From the NCBI GenBank assembly GCA_964596115.1, contig CAZQRW010000038.1, positions 1-19,065 of the forward strand: a DNA stretch of 19,065 nt, given 5' to 3'. Positions 13,573 to 19,065 of the stretch are shown piece after piece. The notes under the pieces are model-generated. The model was given only the letters and a program-made list of their open reading frames with translations. It was not told where the DNA came from and did not search any database. The number at the start of each line of letters is the position of its first letter. Positions within the stretch are counted from its first letter, which is position 1. The position numbers and the translations under genes are program-made. The DNA comes from CAZQRW01 sp964596115 (GTDB taxonomy: Bacteria; Hydrothermota; UBA3072; B12-G15).

Positions 13573-14552
13573 TTTTTCTCGGTCTCAAACTGGCTGAAAT
13601 TCAGTTTCCTTCTATCTACGCATACCACACCATTGATATTCTTGGGGATTCCCCTTATGCAAATGAGAAATATTATCTTTACAATCTGAAGATTAGAAGT
13701 AAGGTTTTTACTATTTCAGATACACTTTCTTTTTTTAGCAGGTCTTTCTTTTATCCCCATTCTGGGTATGGTTTAATACCGTATGTGTACAGAGGGGGGG
13801 GATTTTCTTCTTCAGTTATGTTAGCCAGTGGGAATAGAAAGGGGTGGGATTTTTCTCTTAAAAGAAACATAGGACCTGTAAATCTGGGTGGTTCGATCTA
13901 TGGATATGGAATGGACAATCTCTATAAAGGTTACTTTTCTATACCTTTAATTGGAGGTAATCTTAGTGGAGGCGTGCTTAATGACGAGCGATTTTTAAAT
14001 TTCTCTTCGAGGTTTATGTACCTTTCGACAGATCTATCTAACTATCTATTTGCCTTGAGACTATGGGACTTTATGGTTGGGATACAGAACAATAGGTATT
14101 TTGGTTATGCGGTACTCAGAATAAAAGACCCTCTCTTTTTGGCGCACTTTTATATAGATTCTGATACCAATTACTATATTGCCCCTATTTATCTTTTAAC
14201 TGATAAGATGGCAATTTATGGCGTCCTGGCGAAAAATTCCGTTATAGGTTTTAAATCTCCTTATTTGTCATTGGAGATAGGAAAATCATCCATTTTATCT
14301 CTAACACTACCAAATATTAGTATAATAGCCTCGTACAGTGATTCCCTCTCCTGGGGAGGGAGAATAAGATTAGAAAAAAGTTTTTATAAGGATAAGATCC
14401 ACCCGGGAATAATACTGGCAAGAAGAGGGGATGAAAATAGCATTCTTTTCAATCTTAGGGTAATAGGGACTACTCTATACTGGGGAGTGGATAACCCTCT
14501 GCTTTTAAGCAGAAGTTACTTATGGGGGTTTTTTCTCTCCTTTACCAATTGA
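13560..14552 (+). CDS. Probable outer-membrane beta-barrel protein, family not recognised
   Basis: A 330-residue protein starting at ATG 13560, with GAGGTAG directly upstream, inside the last codons of the NHL gene. The N-terminus MYTIIFLGLKLAEIQFPSIYA looks like a weak signal peptide, cleaved before YHTID. The rest has no long hydrophobic helix but alternating aromatic and polar residues, many Gly, Tyr, Ser and Phe, and repeated short strand-turn patterns (for example GGSIYGYGMDNLYKGYF and GGRIRLEKSFY), ending in a strand-like LWGFFLSFTN. This fits a beta-barrel or other beta-rich outer-membrane protein. I do not recognise a family. It is the last gene of the operon and overlaps the convergent DUF4340 gene by 37 bases. 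Confidence 0.72.
   Translation: MYTIIFLGLKLAEIQFPSIYAYHTIDILGDSPYANEKYYLYNLKIRSKVFTISDTLSFFSRSFFYPHSGYGLIPYVYRGGGFSSSVMLASGNRKGWDFSLKRNIGPVNLGGSIYGYGMDNLYKGYFSIPLIGGNLSGGVLNDERFLNFSSRFMYLSTDLSNYLFALRLWDFMVGIQNNRYFGYAVLRIKDPLFLAHFYIDSDTNYYIAPIYLLTDKMAIYGVLAKNSVIGFKSPYLSLEIGKSSILSLTLPNISIIASYSDSLSWGGRIRLEKSFYKDKIHPGIILARRGDENSILFNLRVIGTTLYWGVDNPLLLSRSYLWGFFLSFTN
14498..14513. other. Inverted repeat at the junction of the two convergent genes
   Basis: TCTGCTT (14498-14504) pairs with AAGCAGA (14507-14513), giving an effective stem of about six pairs and a small loop. It lies inside the end of the beta-barrel gene and three bases beyond the stop of the minus-strand DUF4340 gene. There is no immediate T-tract on the minus strand, and on the plus strand the TTTTTT run begins 15 bases later, so it is at best a weak terminator or transcript-end stabiliser. 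Confidence 0.35.
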
Positions 14553-15328
14553 ATGACTCTATTAAAATCATATGAATAAATCTCAAGTCCTAAAGAATCG
14601 GCATCTATTACGGGGTTACCTTTTGTTTTTGATTCGATTTGCAGATTTTCAACACCGTTCTTTTTATATATCCTGATGTAATAGTTCGGTTTAAGTATCT
14701 CTTTATCCCACAGGAATTTCGATATCCTGAAATTATTGAGATAGTTGATAAGTTTTGGCATAAGGGAATCCGAAGTTGCTATTTTGTATAAAATACGTTT
14801 TCCCTTCAAAACCTTAATAGAATCGACCTCACCAGTTTTTAAGTTTAGTATTCTTTTATCAAGGTATGACTCAATACTGGATCTAAAAATACCAGGGTAG
14901 AAGCCGTACCCAAGGTAAATATCATTACTGTTTTTTAAGGTCATATAGAAACTCTGTGAGAGGGGACCTATTTTACCTATTGTAAACCAGGTGGAATCAC
15001 CATTTTTGTCAAATAATGCTATCCTTATTCCTTTTGTAATCCCGTAGGTGTCAAAATGATTGTGGTCTAAAATTTCTCCCAGTCGGAGACTCTCAATTTT
15101 TGCTATCCTTATTTTAACAAACATTGAGTCGGTTAAATAATTTCTTGGTTTGATCATTCTCCATCTATTCTTTTTTTCAAGAATTATATTATTTATCTTT
15201 ATTTTTGTTATCTGAAATTTGGCAAATGGATAATTCTCCTTTCTATGGTAAAACTTGTATCGAACCCCAAATGCTACTAATATTAATATTATAAGAGTTG
15301 CTGATATAGCTACGATGTTTTTACGCAT
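14516..15328 (-). CDS. DUF4340-like single-pass membrane protein
   Basis: A 270-residue protein with one N-terminal membrane helix (MRKNIVAISATLIILILVAF, residues 1-20) and a soluble, presumably periplasmic, beta-rich domain containing short phrases typical of DUF4340 proteins: W-R-M-I-K-P-R (where the family has W-x-I/L-x-x-P), FDTYGI, YLDKRILNL and TGEVDSIKV. Such proteins are regularly encoded beside GldFG-type ABC permeases. The start at ATG 15328 is chosen because GGAGG lies nine bases upstream; an ATG at 15355 would extend it further into the fused permease gene. It overlaps the permease stop by eight bases, so it is the third gene of the ABC operon. The molecular role is unknown. It converges with the beta-barrel gene, sharing 37 bases of coding sequence. 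Confidence 0.8.
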   Translation of the reverse strand: MRKNIVAISATLIILILVAFGVRYKFYHRKENYPFAKFQITKIKINNIILEKKNRWRMIKPRNYLTDSMFVKIRIAKIESLRLGEILDHNHFDTYGITKGIRIALFDKNGDSTWFTIGKIGPLSQSFYMTLKNSNDIYLGYGFYPGIFRSSIESYLDKRILNLKTGEVDSIKVLKGKRILYKIATSDSLMPKLINYLNNFRISKFLWDKEILKPNYYIRIYKKNGVENLQIESKTKGNPVIDADSLGLEIYSYDFNRVIQLVKERKNPHK

Positions 15329-17468
15329 ATCTCTTCCTCCTTCTATAGTATCCATAAAGTAAAACGATCAAAATTGGAAGAATTATTACTATAAATTTTG
15401 TTGTTAATTTTGTTCCCTGGCCGATTGGTTTTAGAGGAACAAGTCCTGTATTCTTTGCTCTTATCGTGATTAATCCAACATCTTCCGTTAACCAATCCAC
15501 AAGATTAAGGAAGAATACTGCACTCGATTGTGAGATATATTCAGGAGATACAAGGTTTCCTGAGCCTACAAGAAGTACCCTTGCGTTTGGATTTTTCTTA
15601 TTTGAGAATGCAGAGTGGATCCCCTTTTTGTAAACAACAAGAGGGTAGGTATTGAACTTCTTATCCTTTGGAGGTCTTAATCCACCGCCAAGGGGATTTA
15701 GATACCAGATCTTGTTTAGAGACCATGAATGCTTAGAAGAGGAAGCGAGTATTTCTCCTCCTGATACAGCAGAAACGAACGGAAATAATACGCTTCGTGG
15801 CCCTTTTAATCTTTGATCATAGTTTGTGCACAGAACAAAGGGCGCAAATGGAACAGGGCTTTGAATTGAAAAATTCCCTCTTTTTGATACAAGCATTACC
15901 TGCTCATTCTGGAGATCGCACACAATCCCCTTATCCATATGTAAACCATATTTCTGAAGGAGAGAATCGATTGACGCTAATTTATTTTCCCTTGCAATAA
16001 AGGTCTTTTTATCAATTGTATACCTGTTCAGGAAGAATCCTATATTGCCTCCATTCATAAGATAATCATCTATTCTCTTTTGGCCCTCTTTAGTTATATT
16101 ACCCTGTGGAGCTATCATTATAAACGAACTTGCCTTAAGTGGTATATCTGTACTATCAACATTTATCTCATCTATATCATAATCTTCCTTAAGATACTTT
16201 TTAACCTGATCCATCATCTCAATTTCATTATGGCCCTTCTCAATTACAATGGTCTTTTTCTCCGGGTATGCAAGTTTCCTTATTCTCCTTGTAATATCAT
16301 ACTCAAGGTCCTGAACATTGCCAATAACAGGGATTACCTCTTTTTTATTACCATAAATCATAACAAGGCCAAGGTATCCTTCTTTTGCTTGATAACTTGA
16401 AGAGCCCATTTCTGTAAAGGTAAGAGGCTGGATACCCGCCTGTACAGCCTCTCTTCTCTGTCTCCTTTTTGAAGGATTTATAAATTCAATCTTAATTTTA
16501 CCTCTTGATCTTGATTTGTATTCATTAAGAAAATCTATGATATATTTGCTGTTCTGACTGTAAGGGAAGGGGAGGTTGCGCGAAATATAAGCCTTTACAA
16601 AGAGGGGTTTTTCAAGGGACCTCGTAATTTGAATGCTCTGCTTTGTCAAGGAATATCTATTATTGCTGGTGAGGTCAAATCTAAAAAATATGAAATAGCA
16701 GACATAGTTAATGAGTATAATTCCAATAATAATAGCCCCCGCATAGAACCCCCGAAGGGGCCTGAGTCGGAATCTTCTATAGGTGTTATATGCAAAGAAA
16801 AGGAACATACCTATCAGGCTGAAAAAGTAGATAATATCTCTGAGGTCAATGATTCCTTTGGCAAAATTGGAAAAGTGGCTATCAAACCCTGCATAACTTA
16901 AGGTGGATACAAGATTGGAGGGAGTAAATCTCAAAAATTTACCAATAAAAGAAAAAACAAAAACGATAAAGAAGGCAAGAATATAACCTCCAATCTGGTT
17001 TTTTGTCACCGCTGATGAAAAAATGCCAATAGCAACAATAGATGCACCAAGGAAAAATATACCTAAATATGAAGAAACAATTACACCCCATTCCACTTTA
17101 CCTATAATCGCAAGTATTATTGGATATACCACAGTGGGTAGGAGCATTATAATTACAAAGCCCAGGGATGCAAGGTATTTTGCTGTAAGAATTTCTATTC
17201 TTTTAAATGGAAGGGTCTCAAGAATTTCAACTGTTCCACTTGTTTCTTCCTCTGCAATAGTTTTCATCGTTACGGCAGGTAAAAGAAAAAGAAACAGAAA
17301 TGGTGTGATTGTAAGGAAACCATCCATTGTGGATATATTTTGGAGGAAAAGAATATAAGTAAAAAACCATCCTGTAAGTCCTAAGAAAACAACGAGGATA
17401 ATATAACTTATAGGGGAATTCAGATAATCTCTTATCTCTTTGAGATATAAAACCTTGATCCTTTTCAT
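15321..17468 (-). CDS. Fused GldF-GldG-type ABC transporter membrane protein
   Basis: The 715-residue product joins two proteins that are separate in Flavobacterium. Residues 1-240 form an ABC-2 type permease like GldF, starting MKRIKVLYLKEIRDYLNSP, with about six helices and the cytoplasmic EETSGTVEILETLPF stretch typical of ABC-2 permeases. A further helix (about 243-262, GAIIIGIILINYVCYFIFF) leads into a GldG-like extracytoplasmic domain (about 265-690) with YSLTKQSIQITRSLEKPL, IEFINPS and VIEKGHNE, then a C-terminal anchor (about 690-708, TTKFIVIILPILIVLLYGY) and a basic RRRKRYA tail. Its ATG overlaps the ATPase stop (ATGA). With the upstream ATPase it should make a complete exporter or mechanical ABC system. 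Cargo is unknown; relatives are needed for gliding in Bacteroidetes. Confidence 0.87.
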   Translation of the reverse strand: MKRIKVLYLKEIRDYLNSPISYIILVVFLGLTGWFFTYILFLQNISTMDGFLTITPFLFLFLLPAVTMKTIAEEETSGTVEILETLPFKRIEILTAKYLASLGFVIIMLLPTVVYPIILAIIGKVEWGVIVSSYLGIFFLGASIVAIGIFSSAVTKNQIGGYILAFFIVFVFSFIGKFLRFTPSNLVSTLSYAGFDSHFSNFAKGIIDLRDIIYFFSLIGMFLFFAYNTYRRFRLRPLRGFYAGAIIIGIILINYVCYFIFFRFDLTSNNRYSLTKQSIQITRSLEKPLFVKAYISRNLPFPYSQNSKYIIDFLNEYKSRSRGKIKIEFINPSKRRQRREAVQAGIQPLTFTEMGSSSYQAKEGYLGLVMIYGNKKEVIPVIGNVQDLEYDITRRIRKLAYPEKKTIVIEKGHNEIEMMDQVKKYLKEDYDIDEINVDSTDIPLKASSFIMIAPQGNITKEGQKRIDDYLMNGGNIGFFLNRYTIDKKTFIARENKLASIDSLLQKYGLHMDKGIVCDLQNEQVMLVSKRGNFSIQSPVPFAPFVLCTNYDQRLKGPRSVLFPFVSAVSGGEILASSSKHSWSLNKIWYLNPLGGGLRPPKDKKFNTYPLVVYKKGIHSAFSNKKNPNARVLLVGSGNLVSPEYISQSSAVFFLNLVDWLTEDVGLITIRAKNTGLVPLKPIGQGTKLTTKFIVIILPILIVLLYGYYRRRKRYA

Positions 17469-18370
17469 CTTGTCAACTCCCTGAATATTTCTTCAAGACT
17501 TTTCCTTTTTCTATAAACCTCGAGAAGCACCAGACCTTCGGCGTTAGCTCGATGGAAAACTTCCTCTCTTATATCTCTTTTAGACTCTATCATAATATCG
17601 GTCTCTTCCTTATATCTCTTTAATATACTAACTATCCCCAGGTCTTCAAATACCTTTACTGGATCCTTACCATCATTTTTTACCTTTATATTGACAAACT
17701 CCTTTTCCTCAGAAAGCGATGATAGTTTGTCAATGCCCTCATCTGCAACGATTCTTCCTTTATGGATAATAATCACTCTATTGGTGGTGGCTTCAACCTC
17801 CTGGAGAATGTGGGTTGAAATAATAACAGTTTTTTCTTTCCCCAGTTCTTTTATTAAATTTCTTATCTCAACTACCTGGTTTGGGTCAAGACCCGTGGTT
17901 GGTTCATCCAATATAAGAATTTCAGGGCTGTGAATTATCGCACTGGCAAGACCTACCCTCTGTTTATAACCCTTTGAGAGTTCTCCAATAGGCTTTTTTA
18001 ATACATCTTCTATTCCACAGGACTGCGCTACATAATCAATCCTGTCTTTTTTTTCCCTTATTTCCCTTATATCAGAGATAAAATCAAGGTATTCTGAAAC
18101 AAGCAGGTTTGAGTATAGGGGATTATTCTCGGGAAGATATCCGATATGTTTTTTTGGCTCTTCTGTATCCTCAAGAATAGGTATTCCCATTACCTCAACT
18201 TTCCCGGCAGTAGGCGGCAGGAAACCTGTAATAATGCGGAGTGTGGTTGTTTTCCCTGCGCCATTTGGTCCCAGAAACCCAACTATCTCTCCACTCTCAA
18301 CTGTGAAGGAGATAGAATCAACTGCCAGTGTTGGGCCATAGAACTTTGTCAGTTCTTTTACCTCTACCAT
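17465..18370 (-). CDS. gldA: GldA-like ABC transporter ATP-binding protein
   Basis: A 301-residue ATPase with all ABC motifs: Walker A GPNGAGKT (34-41), a Q-loop region reading GYLPENNPLY as is common in the GldA group, signature LSKGYKQR (131-138), Walker B ILILDEP (151-157), D-loop TGLDP and the switch His187 in ISTHILQ. The C-terminal 80 residues form the extra domain of this group. Length and motifs fit GldA or a close drug/efflux-type ABC-2 ATPase; the downstream GldFG fusion makes the GldA-type call more likely. ATG 18370 has AAGGAGG immediately upstream and a strong promoter about 25-50 bases before it. The stop overlaps the fused permease start. Confidence 0.88.
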   Translation of the reverse strand: MVEVKELTKFYGPTLAVDSISFTVESGEIVGFLGPNGAGKTTTLRIITGFLPPTAGKVEVMGIPILEDTEEPKKHIGYLPENNPLYSNLLVSEYLDFISDIREIREKKDRIDYVAQSCGIEDVLKKPIGELSKGYKQRVGLASAIIHSPEILILDEPTTGLDPNQVVEIRNLIKELGKEKTVIISTHILQEVEATTNRVIIIHKGRIVADEGIDKLSSLSEEKEFVNIKVKNDGKDPVKVFEDLGIVSILKRYKEETDIMIESKRDIREEVFHRANAEGLVLLEVYRKRKSLEEIFRELTR

Positions 18371-18393
18371 CTTACCTCCTTGTTTAGAAAAAA

Positions 18394-18420
18394 ATTATAT
18401 ATGATTTTGAGAATTGTCAA
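18394..18420 (-). promoter_or_regulatory. Promoter of the gldA-gldFG-DUF4340 operon
   Basis: Minus-strand TTGACA (18420-18415) and a perfect TATAAT (18399-18394), spaced by 15 bases, slightly short of ideal. Transcription would begin near 18387, leaving a leader of about 17 bases that is little more than AAGGAGG. Confidence 0.6.
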
Positions 18421-18484
18421 GTGGAGGTAAATCATCAAAGCCAAAAAATAGTTAAGACTGAAAATGTATCAAAAAGTCAGAAAT

Positions 18485-18515
18485 AAAAATGGGGGGCATC
18501 CTGCCCCCCATTTTT
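18485..18515 (-). terminator. Strong hairpin terminator after the right-edge gene
   Basis: A perfect inverted repeat: the 14-base arms 18485-18498 and 18502-18515 (core TGGGGGGCA / TGCCCCCCA with A/T tails) enclose a three-base loop. Read on the minus strand it lies 16 bases after the TAA of the right-edge gene and ends in TTTTT, a textbook Rho-independent terminator. The symmetric T-tail means it could act on either strand, although no plus-strand gene ends here. Confidence 0.9.
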
Positions 18516-18531
18516 ACCTTTTTGTTGGGTA

Positions 18532-19065
18532 TTATTTGATCAATGTCACCTTATTTGTCTTGCTGTTTCCTCTTATGGAGATAAAGTATATACCCGATGC
18601 GGCATTGCTGCCAAACCTCAGTACGGATCCAGATTTCACATTTGTGTATTCCTTTACGCTCCTTCCCATTATATCTCTTACTATTACATCGGATGGCTTG
18701 TTGCCTTTGTATGTGAACCTTATCTCTCCCACACCTACCTTCATTGGTATGGATAGATATGGGGTTATCTCATCATTATGCACATCGATCCCTGATGGGC
18801 TTGCCTTCCTCAGGTATACACCAACAATCTCATCGACAGGATCTCCCTGGACCAATGCAAATAGAACATCAGCACCCCTGAAGCCCTGATAGAAGCAGAG
18901 GCCACCAGCCATACCACCTGTTAATGAAGGGGGCACATAACCAAATGTGACACCAGTGAAGTTCATTGTTATCGGATCCATCTGCTCAATCTGTAGATCA
19001 AAACCAGTGCCCGGGTCATCCTGACTGTGCCACCATACCCACTCTCCACCAGCAGTATCGGTATC
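18532..19065 (-). CDS. Secreted protein, C-terminal part with type-A (T9SS-like) sorting domain
   Basis: An open frame enters from the right edge (no start in the window; the first residues read DTDTAGGEWVWWHSQDDPG) and ends at TAA 18534-18532, giving 177 codons. The internal Met at 18981 is not the start, because the frame stays open upstream. The last 80 residues form a C-terminal domain with the pattern of the T9SS type-A sorting domain: IRFTYKGNKPSDVIVRDIMG, then a polar strand, GSNAASGIYFISIRG and a final KTNKVTLIK. In Bacteroidetes this domain directs passage through the type IX system and surface attachment or release. The upstream part resembles a beta-sandwich surface protein; its function is off-window. 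A strong terminator follows the stop. Confidence 0.82.
   Translation of the reverse strand, partial: DTDTAGGEWVWWHSQDDPGTGFDLQIEQMDPITMNFTGVTFGYVPPSLTGGMAGGLCFYQGFRGADVLFALVQGDPVDEIVGVYLRKASPSGIDVHNDEITPYLSIPMKVGVGEIRFTYKGNKPSDVIVRDIMGRSVKEYTNVKSGSVLRFGSNAASGIYFISIRGNSKTNKVTLIK

Noticed and set aside
16080..16400. Plus-strand open frames inside the fused permease gene (for example 16080-16400 and 17023-17358)
   Set aside because: They are shadows of a well-supported minus-strand gene and lack ribosome sites or recognisable motifs.

Overview
This AT-rich window reads as ordinary, densely packed bacterial chromosome: short intergenic gaps, good Shine-Dalgarno sites, several GTG and TTG starts, and many overlapping stop/start pairs. 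Its surface-protein repertoire points to a Gram-negative-type cell related to the Bacteroidetes/FCB-like candidate phyla; candidate division WOR-3 is my best guess, not proven. The clues are a C-terminal type-A (T9SS-like) sorting domain, an NHL protein with a FlgD-like Ig domain, a probable beta-barrel protein, and a GldA/GldFG/DUF4340 ABC system. I see no rRNA, tRNA, transposase, phage gene or CRISPR array.

Layout. 1-996 (-): N-terminal part of a secreted protein that leaves the window. 1107-3236 (-): 8-oxoguanine-deaminase-like amidohydrolase followed by a DUF72 protein. 3237-3673: the largest gap, with degenerate short repeats and two opposed promoters. 3674-5542 (+): a 51-residue membrane protein, a PLP enzyme of the Cys/Met (trans-sulfuration) family, and a GYD-domain protein. 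5585-7706 (-): an operon of an NSS sodium symporter, a 31-residue MetS-like membrane subunit and a nitroreductase, each coupled to the next. 7707-8037: divergent promoter region. 8038-14552 (+): six overlapping genes, TPR protein - ileS - DksA/TraR-type zinc protein - lspA - secreted NHL/FlgD-Ig protein - probable outer-membrane protein. 14516-18370 (-): gldA-like ATPase, a GldF-GldG fusion and a DUF4340 membrane protein, converging on the previous operon with a 37-bp coding overlap. 18485-18515: a strong hairpin terminator. 18532-19065 (-): C-terminal end of a secreted protein with a sorting domain.

How the genes fit together. The plus-strand operon links isoleucyl-tRNA charging and lipoprotein processing (ileS and lspA are also neighbours in E. 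coli) to two envelope proteins of unknown job. The GldA-FusedGldFG-DUF4340 operon is an envelope ABC system; in Bacteroidetes its relatives are needed for gliding. The sodium symporter pair and the PLP enzyme may both handle sulfur or neutral amino acids, but that link is inference. The most notable non-coding signal is a nearly identical 26-28 bp element, a GAAAAT/ATTTTC palindrome abutting a TTGACA -35 box, upstream of both the deaminase operon and the symporter operon. Other points worth a look are the altered HIGH and KMSKS signatures of IleRS and the probably leaderless GTG start of the deaminase.
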